Origin: Rhytidiadelphus loreus
Lineage: Eukaryota; Streptophyta; Bryopsida; Hypnales; Hylocomiaceae
DNA length: 64,000 nt
Direction of reading: 5' to 3'
Assembly (NCBI GenBank): GCA_947034895.1
Contig: OX344764.1
Coordinates: 56,959,348 to 57,023,347, forward strand
Shown: positions 22,615 through 34,774 of the stretch, piece after piece
Layout of the letters: each line of letters begins with the position of its first letter
Position numbering within the stretch: the stretch's first letter is position 1
Notes under the pieces: generated by a model
The model's input: the letters and a program-made list of their open reading frames with translations, nothing else
The model's database searches: none
What the model was told of the DNA's origin: nothing
Translations under genes and position numbers: made by a program

Positions 22615-24384
22615 AGGGTCATAAGCTGCTTGCATAAATTTCCATTACTGTACAGAAATTTAATATTTCTGAAGTTTCATGGCTTAAATTTCCTGTGTAG
22701 ATATTGATGAATCCTCTGTTCATGGATGACCGATATGTAGTTCAGGCAGACACAGTGTGCAGGCCTCTAATGTATAGCTATCAAAATCTACATACATGGT
22801 GATTAGCTGGAATTTGCAACTTGCAAAGTGTGGGTGATCTGATGATTTTTGTAGTAAAGTTGTTGCATTAAATTAGAAGTGTTGAAAAATCTTGCTCAGC
22901 ATTTTCAATACACCAGTTTTTTCTTCAGGCTCTATAATTTTCACCGGGCATGATTGTGCACCATATCAATCATCCAATCTTAAAATTTTGCAGAACCATG
23001 AGCATGACTAATGTGCACAAATCTCATATTCGTTAAATGGAAGATTTCAGTTAAGATGGCACAGTTTCGGTCGCCAAGTGAAAGGTCTTCTAATTTCAGA
23101 GCTCTGGTGACCAGAGAGTCCTAATTTACAGAGCTATGGATACTTGAAGACCACACTTTTGCTGCTCTGAATATGAAAAAAATCCACAAATACCACCATA
23201 CATGGTAAACAGAATTGGCAATAGATCCAGCACTAGACTAGAATTATGTTCAGAGTACATATCTCTTAAACTCTGCCATTATATATATTCTAATAAGAAT
23301 CTAGAGATATTCATCGTCCAATCACGGCAGTTGGTGGACCGAGGGTCAGACAACATTCAGGACTTGATGAATTCGTCTGTTAACTCAACCAGAAAACAGG
23401 AAAAGTTGTCATATTAAATAGCAATCGCACAGAACACACGATTCATGAGGGTCTAACTCTGGTTTAGGAACCTTGATTAACAAGTATTCTTTGTTCACTT
23501 AATTGATTTCGATGTCACTGCTTCTTGTCGTATGGCATTTCTGAACAAACTCAAGGTCACACAAGTTTTCATTTTTTAAGCCAATTCAAGAACACTCTTC
23601 CGTTTGGGGAGGAAGGTGTGGTGTGGAAGGATGAAGATCATTGAAACCTTGACTTCAATGCTCTACAAGAATCCAAAAGAAGGGCATTCTTACTACCGGC
23701 ATAGTGCACAGGTTTGAGGGGGCACCTTTCTTTGAACTTCAACAATCACTAACGTAGTAGAAAGGTGGTCTTGGGGCACCAGACTACAATGCAAGACCAA
23801 GATTCCAAAGGTCCATATGAGCGTTATAATAAGATATTCTCAGTATGCACTGGTGAAATCAGTCTTGACATTGAGAAAGCTTTCACTGATTAGAACTGAA
23901 TAAGGTCATTAAGTGCAATTTGCCGTGCAAGCACAGAATGTAAATTACCGTGTTTTCTGGAAGACCTGAGGTTTACAAGTCTGAGAGTTGCAGCGAGACT
24001 TCACTTTCGCTTAATGGCAAAGAAAAGTGTCATGTTTGAGACGTGTTGCAAGGGCAGCAGGTGAAAGTAGTATCAAATTAAAGGAGAATTGTGTGGACAC
24101 TTGTAATCTTATACAGTAGTCGTTGGTCGATCGTTGTCAATAAAGAGCTGCAACATCAGATTTACCTTAGTCTCTTTTCACAGATCACTTGAATGATGGC
24201 AATTTCATCTTCTCACACATGTCAGTTGCAGTGGCCAATTGAATCTCAATCGTTTTTTGAGAGCAACCAGTGGACGCGAAAGAAACGTATCTCTTCGAAC
24301 CATGAGCTTCTAAGTTATAGAATCTCTTGATTTGAACAGGGTGTCTTCAGTGGAATTGAGGTTTGAGTTACATGGAGTTTTTCC
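22615..24384. other. Intergenic, nothing recognised
   Basis: No open frame with coding character or motif. The sequence is of mixed composition without obvious repeats until the 141-bp array begins near 24385. Confidence 0.45.
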
Positions 24385-24815
24385 TGGAATTGTCTTTGGA
24401 ATGGTGGAATGAACACGCAGGGACCAAACGCAATATTAGGGTTTGATTGAGAGCGAGAAGGGGAGCCTTTCAATTGTCGGCACACTTGAGGGTTTTGTAA
24501 CAATCCTGAGAGTGCAAATTATTGGATTGGAGCATTTTGGAATGGAGGGTTGAACGCATAGGGACCCAGTGTAATATTAGGGTTTGATTGAGAGCGAGAA
24601 GGGGAGCCTTTACAATTGTCGGCACACTTGAGATTTTGTGACGATCCTGAGAGTGCAAATTGTTGATTGTAGACTTTTTGGAATGGAGGGTTGAATGCAC
24701 AGGGAACCACTGCAATATTAGGGTTTGATTGAGAGCGAGAAGGGGAGCCTTACAATTGTCGGCACACTTGTGAGTTCTATGACGATCCTGAGAGTGCAAA
24801 TTGTTGTATAGAACC
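24385..24815. repeat. 141-bp tandem repeat, three copies, directly upstream of the F-box gene
   Basis: GGTTTGATTGAGAGCGAGAA occurs at 24440, 24581 and 24722, a constant period of 141 bases. Each unit also holds TTGTCGGCACACTTG, ATCCTGAGAGTGCAAATT and TTTTGGAATGG-GG-TTGAA-GCA-AGGGA. Copies differ by a few percent. The array ends about 40 bases before the F-box start codon, so it covers its likely promoter and 5' leader. Confidence 0.9.
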
Positions 24816-24853
24816 ATTTTCCTTTGAAAAAATGTGGGGCAATTAACAAAGGG

Positions 24854-25978
24854 ATGGCGGATTTTGATAGTCTTTTGTGGAGCGCACTTCCTCCTGACTT
24901 ATGGGAGAGAGTCCTTGCCTGTTTGCCTGAAAGAGCATTGTGCAAGTTCCGCACTGTTTGCAAGAAGTGGTGCTCATTACCTGCAAATTCTAGTTTTCGT
25001 GACCTTCGTCTTGCACTGCATCCCAAAGAGTCCACCATTCTTGTCTCAAATGGCAACAAGGTCGTTTCAATTTATGACAGAGCTGAAAATAAGTGGACGG
25101 TGATTGATGTCTTGGTCCTTCGGGTTGCTTTTTCCTTCATTGGTGTGAAGAATTACAAGATTGAAGCTGCCAGGGGAAGCTTGTTGGCGGTTTGGTCAGC
25201 TTCTAAGAATGAGAAAGTGAAGGCTGTGGTGATCTGTAACCCTATTGCGAAAACATGGCGACATCTACCTCCCATGGTGATCCATATGGGGATTCGCACG
25301 GTTGTACACATGGAAGTCAACATGAAAACAGGTGCATTCCGAATCTTTGTGCTTGGTTTCGAGGACCATACAGCCACGGAGCCTCTGTTCCAGATTTACG
25401 ACTCGTTATTGGATAATTGGCATCTCTGTAGCTATCCGTCTAGTATGTTTCAATCCAGCCGTCCGCTTTCAGGTCTGCTGTACAATGGGGCTTTTCATGC
25501 CCTATTTTATGATATTGTGGCGCAAAACCACATCCTCATGGCCTACAAAATGACCGAAGATGTGTGGATAGATGTCCATGTTCACTTCCCAAGGTTTTTT
25601 GTCACGGGTGAGCTCTTAACGGCGAACACACAGTTGTATTTAGTTACTCCGTGCAAAGAAGCTGGCGGACTACCAGCTAGGTATGTGTTGAACATTGATA
25701 TTTCAGAGATTCGGATTCCTACAGGGGAATGTACTCGGGTGGCGCAGCTCCCAATGTCAGTGTTCAACCTCTTGTTTGGAAGCTCTCATAGGGTTTCTTT
25801 GGATTCTTGGGTCACCATGGTCCTTGATCAGTCCATTTGCTTTATATCACATCTAGGTTTTGGAGCAGTTCATGACGAAATTGCAGATAAGTGGCAGCCG
25901 ATGACGCCCTGTAGCATTGGTAAAGGAGGTCAATTGTTTGGTTCTCCATTTGTGATGGACGTTTGCATGTCTATGTAA
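24854..25978 (+). CDS. F-box protein with kelch-like C-terminal domain, intact
   Basis: F-box proteins bind SKP1 and bring substrates to an SCF ubiquitin ligase. Residues 8-50 form the F-box: LPPDLWERVLACLPERALCK followed by RTVCKKWCSLP. The rest shows blade-like segments typical of plant F-box/kelch proteins: VVSIYDRAENKW (about 70), VVICNPIAKTWRHLPPM (about 125), LFQIYDSLLDNWHLC (about 180), and HILMAYKMTEDVW (about 225). The single exon is 374 codons from ATG 24854, the usual size for this group; the frame extends upstream to 24824 only through a TTG. No defects seen. It lies between the small 5-exon gene and the EF-hand gene, all on the plus strand. Substrate unknown. Confidence 0.9.
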   Translation: MADFDSLLWSALPPDLWERVLACLPERALCKFRTVCKKWCSLPANSSFRDLRLALHPKESTILVSNGNKVVSIYDRAENKWTVIDVLVLRVAFSFIGVKNYKIEAARGSLLAVWSASKNEKVKAVVICNPIAKTWRHLPPMVIHMGIRTVVHMEVNMKTGAFRIFVLGFEDHTATEPLFQIYDSLLDNWHLCSYPSSMFQSSRPLSGLLYNGAFHALFYDIVAQNHILMAYKMTEDVWIDVHVHFPRFFVTGELLTANTQLYLVTPCKEAGGLPARYVLNIDISEIRIPTGECTRVAQLPMSVFNLLFGSSHRVSLDSWVTMVLDQSICFISHLGFGAVHDEIADKWQPMTPCSIGKGGQLFGSPFVMDVCMSM

Positions 25979-27941
25979 CTTAGGAAAACTGCAATAGTTG
26001 TAAAATCCGTTTTGCAGTTGAAAACAATTCGACCAAAAATTGAAATCTTGACATATTCAAAGATTATTGCTCTTACAATGTGTGCATTGTGTCAATAATC
26101 TTGATGCTGTATAGTTCAAGTACTTCTCACACTTTGAATATTTGATGATGTGAAGATGCATTCTGATATTTCTCATTAGATTTTGGAGGAATTACCAGAA
26201 TTTGTCTATGTGTGCAAATATTTTGAGGGTTATTGAATATGCAGAGGTAAACAAGGATTGTCGTCGGCTTAAGCTGCTATAGTGGTTTTGTTGAGCACGA
26301 GTGAACTGGACTTTTATCATGTCAATGCAATTTTTAAGGACTGAGCATTGACATAAAAGTGACAAATGTTATACACTCCACTTTAAGCGAACTACATTTG
26401 GAGTTGACATCTTTTTCTCTGGTCTGGCTGTGCACTGATCATACTCAATTTTGGTTCCACATGCTCGGGAACAATTGAATGGATTTGGTACATCAATGCA
26501 TGAATCTTTGGTGACGTATCATAGCTCCATTATTGAAGGAACACCAATAGCATCTCATGTGCTTGTCAACAAGTGAAGGAAAGCATCCATTGAGGTTGTA
26601 GATCCAAAAGATGATTTGCTTAATACTTTTGTTTAAATGGCAAGTTGATTGCCAAAGGCAGAGAAGCTGAATTAAGTTCTCGGCTGTTCACTAGTGTCAA
26701 AAAAGAAAAGGGGGGCAAAGAAGCTCTCGTAAAGCGATTGTGTATTTTATACTCGTGCTGTGTACTTACGCATTCTGTAATAGTTGCACCTCTTCACCCA
26801 GCTCCTACCTTCTCACTTAAACCTTAAAAGGACTTAAGTTCTTTTTTAAATTCGACGAATTGCCGAAGCATTTTTGGAGCCTTTTCAGGACTTACATACC
26901 GTGTGATGCCTCCCCTTCAATTCTTCCCTGACTTCTATAACCTTGCTGAGTCCATATCTTAAAATCTTACCCACACTCTTTGCTTTCGTAAAATTCGCTA
27001 TATTTCAACCAGATGCAGTGTGGTTGAATTCACAAGAAAGTTCACATTGGGCGATTCATCAAAAAGGTATTATCATTCTTATGTTAGGTGACAACAGTAG
27101 CGATTGGTATCAAATTGTAAAGAGAAACTTGAAGAGCTCTACATTCCTTCTTCCTGGGAAACTGAAAGTGAGAAACTTAGAATGGGCACCGAGTTTGGTT
27201 AATTACAACTATTGAGAGATTCTGAAAAGTTTTGAGTATGGAGAGAGATATGTGTAGCCATATCGCCTTGTATCCATGGCAAGGCGATGACTTTACTGCA
27301 AAAGGAGATAGTTCGGCCAAATCATCGATGCTCACTGCAGTAGGTTTGTGAACCTGCATAGGTCTGCAATTTCCACTGTATTGCTCTGCCTTGTCAAACC
27401 TTACATTTTCTGAAGTTTATTGGATCGTTGTAAACATGCTGAATGGGAACTCAACCCAAAGTGACGGTATTCACAAATATGGGCCTTTTGAATTGTGGTT
27501 TCTTTTGAACGCAAGATCTGTTTTGAGCCCCGCAGAATCTGCACCATGCTACTTTTTCCAAGGACCTGATTGATTAGCTATGTCGGAAACGTCCCTAAGT
27601 AGCATGAACAATGTGTGTGGGGAGTACTACTCGAGGGGAGCCCAGACCAGCAACTCGACACACCAGGTTCGAAGTTAGAATCACTTGTTTTTCTGATTCT
27701 AATGTTACGGTTCCGTGCTCAGGTGCACGCATTGTGTTGTCAAGTACAAACTTAGAGAAAGTCTGTTGATTTGGGGGATGTTACTACAAAGACAAGTTTT
27801 TCTGAGGAGGGTGTTCTCTGTTTGCTCTAACCTGGACGTGCACTCCGTTGCAAAGAGGCTGTGTTTGTGGAGGTACTGAATGTCTTCGTCTTCTTTCGGT
27901 TTCCTCTTCTTTGTTTGAACATGCTGAGCTTTGTTGTGCAG
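25979..27941. other. Intergenic, with probable 5' region of the EF-hand gene
   Basis: No independent gene recognised. Open frames at 26645-26827, 26943-27215 and 27391-27573 lack motifs. One or more 5' exons of the gene starting at 27942 should lie here; a possible donor GAG|GTACTG at 27869 could end one, but its frame cannot be fixed. Confidence 0.4.
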
Positions 27942-30900
27942 AAACCGTACAAGCCGGAGAGACTAGCAAAACACCATTATGGTAACAAAGGTGAGCATCG
28001 ATCCCAGTTTTTGTAATTTCAAATTCGTGAAGGATCAGTTCTTATGTATATTTCGTCATATTTGAAGACGATCCCCAGGTGCTTGATGTCATGGAATCGC
28101 AGTTTGTATGTATATGAATTTCCTTGTTGTCACAGAGGGGACTTGAATGAATATTTGTATGTATTCCTGTCTCACTTTCCCCTGTCTACCTTTCCTCTGT
28201 GTGCATGACTTTTCTGTGTGATTTGGTGGAAGTTTGCAACCCTAAAGTTGTTCAGCGCACATGGTGTTTTTCTTCAGAAAATGAAGGTAACCGGAAAACC
28301 TTGCTGGCCATCACAGTGGAGATTGAGGATGGATGCAGTGGCCACATTCACATGAAGGAAGGCGATTCAGCGGAAGGAGTGGCGACAACATTCTGCCGTA
28401 ACTATGCCCTTCCTGATGAGCTTGTGGCACCACTCACAGAGCACATCCTCAACAATATCATCAACATCAGGTGTGTTTCATGAGACTTTGTTCTCCACTT
28501 GAAACTCTCAAAACCTGGAGCACGCTTGATCCAAAACAAAATGTACTGATTACATTTGGAACATTTCAAAACTTGAAGAGGACTCCAATTTTAGGTCTTG
28601 TGGGTAAAGAATAGGTAAATGATTAGCTGCAGAATTTAGGGTTTGGAAACGCTAAACCCTAAACGAAAATCTATACTAGTTTTTAGAGCATTGTGCTGTT
28701 GAATGCCACAATGCTGGCGCTCTGAATTGATCATGCCAATAATCTAAAGTCTCCATTCACCATACAGGAAGGTAGAGGTTCCATTCACCACACAGGGGAA
28801 CCTGGAACCTTTCCCTACAACAATCCAGAAACTTGCACCATCTAAAAGTTTGCACATTCATTTTGAGGTAGGTTGAAAATCAATTGCAAAAGCGAAATGT
28901 CAATAGATGAAGTATTTTCACACTCACCACAAATCAAAGCTCACCTGTATGGAGCCTCTAATGCACTTTATGGTTAATGGAGTCTCTACCTTACATCGAA
29001 ATTGGGTTCTTATCTATTTAACTTGACATGGACGAACAGCAAGAAAGACAAGAATATTGTCTTCTGCACTACAGAAGAGCGTGAGGTTTATGAAGCTAGA
29101 CTCGACCAAGGAACTTTAGATACATTTCCTGATGAGAATGATTCGTATTATGAGAAGAAGTCAAGAGGAGAAACTGGAGGCCACTATCAAGGTTCAGAGT
29201 CTGCAACGCCAGGGCTCCCATGTCACCAAAATTCTTATTCTGAGCATGTTTTAACGCCAAGGACTATAATGAAGACGAGGACCATGCTTGCCCAGCGTTT
29301 TTCATGTCCGAGGCATACAAGCAGGGCCACTTGTACAACCGGACTCCCCAATTATACAAGCAGATGTCCCACTCATTCAAGCAGATCGAAATCGTTGAGG
29401 ATCGAAAACATGAAGCGCAGAAAGCGGCGTTCCTCTGAAACCGCGGTAATCAATTCTTCTGTGTGCCTAATTATACTGACAAATCTCTGGTTCCCTTGAG
29501 GAACTGTCTAGTATAATCCCTCAAGGATCAAGGATTCATGGTTATAAATTGATCAATTCAATTGATCATGATGTGCAAAATGTTATTCAGATAGGGCAAA
29601 ACTTAAGATCACCAGAAGCAGTGAAGAGCATTGCTTGTGTTGATCAATAGTTGAACAAAATTGGACAAAAGAAACTCCCCATATGACCTACTTGAAGAAG
29701 AGATCCATTTGGGGATTCTTGGTCCTTTTGGAGGATAAAATACTTGGTTCTTGTTCTTGGTTCTTGAGTTTTCTGTTTGGAGATGATGTTGAAAAGAATA
29801 ATGATATGTTCTATATCACATCTTAAGCAAACGTTTGGAACGTTGATTGACAACAGAAGGTGGGTTGCTTGCGACTGTATTGTGACTTCTTGAACCGCAA
29901 GGCGGGTTTCAAAGAAATGTGGCGACAAAGCTTGAAGAAATATGACGAAAAGATTGATAGGTCAAGAATCAAAAGTCCCAAGGTTACTTCAGAATGCCAG
30001 ACCCATTTCCCACTCATGATTCACTCTGCAATGCTTGATATAGACCTATTTTTGTTCTCTTGACCTGATTCTTATGGCGAATTGCAAATTTTTATCCGGT
30101 TTTACATTCGACAAGGTATATGCTGAACAATAAAATTTTGTTTAGAAGCTACTTCTCTTGTTGAAATGTTGGTCTCTGTGGTCACAATCGTCATTGTTTG
30201 TGGAATTTGACGCAGCTTTGGGACACATGCGTTCACAAGATTTGATAGCTCGTTTCCCTTCTGACAGATTCTTTATATAGAAATGTTATTCTTGTTGGAG
30301 GATTGATTTGTGTGTTTATCAGAAATCATGGAGGGTATACAGAAAGCGGTCGGAGATTGCTAAAAGGTACAGAAATTATGGTGAGCTACTGTATACGGAA
30401 GGACTCCTTATGAAGGAGAAACTCCTGAAGCAAATAGAGTGGAAGAAGAGGGATGATGCGGAAAGGGAGATGGTTGGTTTCACTGGAAGACCGAGGATCA
30501 GGTACTTCACTTCTAGATGACAGTGGATGCTTAATTATTTTGAATCTAAATCGCTAGTTTGGGTGATTGGGTCCGTGTGCCTGAGCTTTGCATCGAGTGT
30601 TACAGTGTAAGTCGATTCTTGAAGTCGATGACTCTCCAGGGAAATCCAAAATAGTCCATAGATCCATTTTTCCCAAGTGCAATTATGCAATTTCACATTT
30701 TGAGTATAGAATTTTGGGCTCTATTCCATACTCAAGCTGTGAAATTGCATAGTTGTACTCTGGAATGGTGTCTCTGAACTTTTTTTGGATTTTTCTGATG
30801 TCTGGTACCTGATGGTCGATTAATGGTAGACGATTATGTTTTCAACAATGATACCAAACTTTTCAGTTATTGCGAATAGCTGTTTTCTCAGTGGATTACG

Positions 30901-33900
30901 TCCTCATGTGATGTACTGCTAGTGTCAGGCATGTGTCTCCTTAGGGTTTTTCTAAATGGCGCAAGAACTGGAAGATAGTGTTTCATGAAACTCTGGCGCA
31001 TTTTCTTTCGTGAAAGTCTGAAGTTGCTGATTTTGAAGTCGTGCATATGAAGCGAGAGATCAAGGCGTTTGCAGCGGAAAGGAGACGTCTGGAACAAGCT
31101 TGCCTCTGAGAAATTCAGTTGTGAACAGATCCGGACTGAGGTATTAATTTCCACTTATTCGAAATCATAGCAGAACGACCTCATGTGCTTGGTGTCTCTC
31201 CGTATACCGTCTGGTTGTATGAGCTAGTTTCATTATTCAATATTATCACAGGGAGATTATCTCTGGTTCCCGGATTGGCATTTCCAATTAACAGGTTTCC
31301 AACAGGGAAATTTTGTGCCACTGATTTTCCCATTTTCCTGCTTTTTCCTTTTTGCCGATGTAATTTACCTGATTCCCTCGTTCCTAGTCCAAAATCCTCC
31401 GAAAAATCATATGGGAAACTTCTGGAAAACTCGTAAGGGAAACGAGGATAATCTCCTGAGATTTGGTCTAGGCCATAGAATAAATTTCGTGGTCATTAAA
31501 CTCTCGACTAACCTGAACTCTGTGTAAAGTCTGATGATAAGAAACGATCACAACCTTCTATTCAAGTAAAGTTGAATAGATTACTATTCAACGTTCTGAA
31601 TCTCCGTACTACCGTTAAAGACTCCAAAATGGAATCAATTTTAACAGAAGTTATTGGTTTTTCCAAAATGGTTCAAATTTCATGTCTTTGGTTGATCCAG
31701 GTGATGGAAGCTCGAATGGCTGAGTGCACGTTTATGCCAAACATCAACCCCTCTGCAAACGAAACAACGAACAGTTCGATTTCACGGTTTGAACAACTCT
31801 TCTTCGATTCTGAGAGTCGCCGTCGGCGCCAGCGACAATACGCGGATTGGTATCCAGAAGAGTGAGTGAGGATTGCAGTTTTCATGCTTGGAATCTTGAG
31901 TTTGTAAGGACAAATTAATTACGAATGACATAAGTCACGTATTACAAGTACTAAACTTTAGAAATACACCAATGTTCCAACACATAAAGGAATTTTCATG
32001 GTAGTACATTCTTAAGCATTCTGTGGATTAGTTTGCAGGTTGACTTTCCAACCAGTTACCAACAGAAGATGCGGTGGTGCAGAGGAGGAACCTCAAGTAT
32101 CAGTGTTTGATCGGTTGTCACATCTGAGACCTCAGAAACTGCAAGAGAAGAAAGCAATGGAGAAGAGTGGTGACGAATGCTGCAGTGTTCCAATTGATAA
32201 AACTACCGGTCGCGAGTTCTTCAAACCTCAAACTGGACGAAAACCGCAGACTGCTGTAAGCGTTTCCTGATCCAGAGCCTCAGTTGATCAATGTCTGAAT
32301 ACAAAATGTTAGAGACAGTCACTTTGGGTTGTTGAGGGGACGATGCCATGATAGTTTTGAAGATAAGTATGTTCCAACAGATGCTTCATTTCTTTGGTAG
32401 TCGACCCGCTTTTGTATTCGTTACTCATCAAAGAGTCTTCAGAGTCAGGATTTGGGAATAATTTGCAGAGGAATCCCAAGAATTTGCCCATCGGAGCGTT
32501 TCTGCACGAGATGCAAGGGGCACGCGTGTGCAAGAAAGAGGCCATGGTAGAGAAGGAGGAGCAGATTGTAAGAGACCTAGCCAAGTGTACATATGTTACC
32601 CCGCAATCCAGGAAGTATTTGACACTTTTGAAGCGGCGTGCCTTCAAGCAGATGTTTGATGCTCTTGATACCGACAAGGTAGGAATCCATCCGCTCATTT
32701 TGTTGTTGCCTTAATGCCTTAATCACAAATTAACAAGTGAGGGTTGAAGGATTTCTCATGTTCCTGAATAGTCAGCTCATTCCATGCCGTTGGGATATGT
32801 CGCTCCCTGCACAGCTATAATAAAAGAAGATAATGCTCGGAGGAAGTTGGCTGTGGGATGAGAGGTTGAGTTAAATGAATTGGTCCATTATTTCTGAAAA
32901 CTTCTGAATCTGAAAGTCTATGTTACGTTTCCTTTGGAAATGACAATCATAGTCATATTCGTTAAAGTGGTTATTGGGATTTCAGGGTTCAGAGTTCAGG
33001 GTTTAGGGAACCTAAAAGGTATGTGTTAAAGCGTCAAAATTGTGAAATATCCAAGAGCAAAGAGCACCAAAAAAATAGGACTGTCAAAGATCTGAGGTTC
33101 CAGTCCGGAGTCTAGAAATGTATGAATTTCTTTAAATTTCGCCATAGTAATCAATACTATGATATTGATCACCATTCCATTTCGCAACGAACAACAAATT
33201 CCAGCAAGAGCAGTACTGAAATCGCCTTGTCCCAATTTCAGGATGGGTGTATTCAGCTGTGTAAGATCGACGCGAGGAGAGTAAGCTTCGATGCAGCTCA
33301 AGACATTAAGACGCTCATCAAAATGGGCAAAGGCAATGAACGCTTAAATTTCGAGGCCTTCCATACACTCATGCATGAGGTTGAGGTACGTGGGCGCAAT
33401 ATGCAGGGTACATACTTTTTGTTTGAATGTGATATTGAGCATCATTGTAAGCAACCTTTGATAATTTTACCATCTGATTCCTCTGACTTCTTCTTCCTGT
33501 GCAGGAAAAATGCCATAAGGGCTCTACAGTGCGTGGTAATCTTAGGCACGTCAGTTATATCGACAACAGTAATATCACTTTCGAACCGAAGATTGATGGC
33601 TTATCCAATTGTCTTGCAGGAAGAAGACGGAACTACTCGTAAGATCTCTCCTCGTTCAGGACATAGCTTGAGTGTATCTCTACAAAGGACTGCATTCTGA
33701 CAAATGAGTGAAGGCGTTAGCAAATGTTGACAGAAATATGATGAAAAGTAGCGAGGTGGAATGTGCACACTTAGCAAAGTGAAATTAATGTCTTGTTAGG
33801 TAGGACTTTGAGAGGTAATGAATCGTTGGTATGCAGGAATAGTTCTAACCCCTGCAAATTGTGATAGAGAAATGTGGTAAAATGCTTCGCATGAGTTCAG

Positions 33901-34774
33901 GCCTGATTATGTAGGCTTCTGGCTAGTTGATTCACAATGCCAGCTCGTAGAATCCTCAAGCTTTTTCTTTAAGCATGGCTTGAAGTTGCTTTTATAGAAC
34001 GAACAAACCATGCATATAAGATGCTGACTGAGATTTTTTGTGCCTAATACATTCAGCACAAGTGATCAGTGGTACGACATAATTCTTCGAGATGCCGAGA
34101 AGAGGCAACAGAAGGTTGAAGCTCTGCGGAAGGAGAGGCAGAAAATTGAGATGCAGGAGTGTACATTTGCACCGGAGTTTCTTACCAAACCCAGCAGGAG
34201 AAGCAAAGTAACTTGACTTATCCAAATGTGATTTCATCATTAGCTCAAAGTTGCTAAATATTCAAATTTGACACTGTAGCATTCACTATTTTGTATCTAT
34301 GCATTTGGGGCGGGTAGAAGTTTTGATAAATGTAGACACATTTGTGCACACTGGTAGTCATTACAGGAGACAGGATTGGGTCCCCAACAGTATTAGTGTC
34401 CTCTACCTTGATCGTTGAATTGCTGACTCGTCGAATTTCCTTAGTCTCTGCAGGGTAAAATGTGCAGGCTGCCCAGAAGCACACACCCGCCTGTTCCATG
34501 CTCTGGTCCTCCCATCTTAGAGAAGGTAGCAGAGGAGATGCATAGCTTTGTTTTCCCGAACGATGCAAATTGCGCTTGCAAAGAGTCAGATGGTGAGGCA
34601 GAAGGTAATGCAGATGATGGAACAGATGGTAAGCCAGATGATGGAGCATATGTTGAGCCAGACGACAAGGCGGATGACCAAGGATCAGGTATTATTCGGC
34701 TCTTGAAATACTATTCTCCCAAATACTCTATAAGGTATGTTAAGGTGTTGAGAGCAATGCTAGCGAGGGGCTAA
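27942..34774 (+). CDS. 13-exon gene for a ciliary-type EF-hand protein with repeated (E)CTFxP motifs
   Basis: Exons by eye: 27942-27990, 28278-28470, 29040-29445, 29857-29982, 30323-30501, 31053-31140, 31701-31861, 32039-32255, 32469-32678, 33242-33385, 33505-33638, 34057-34207, 34454-34774. Phases agree at all 12 junctions; the total is 793 codons with the stop and the start exon missing. Domain order: TLLAITVEIEDG...MKEGDSAEGVATTFCRNYAL (an N-terminal module of such proteins), YGELLYTEGLLMKEKLLKQI, EARMAECTFMPNINP, SVFDRLSHLRPQKLQEKK, MFDALDTDKDGCIQL (one EF-hand loop, formed across the intron 32679-33241), NITFEPKID, and WYDIILRDAEKRQQKVEALR with QECTFAPEF. Similar proteins are found in organisms with cilia; a role in sperm flagella is inferred. 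Frame after 29192 in exon 3 is doubtful, and a further 3' exon (donor 34734) is possible. Confidence 0.75.
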
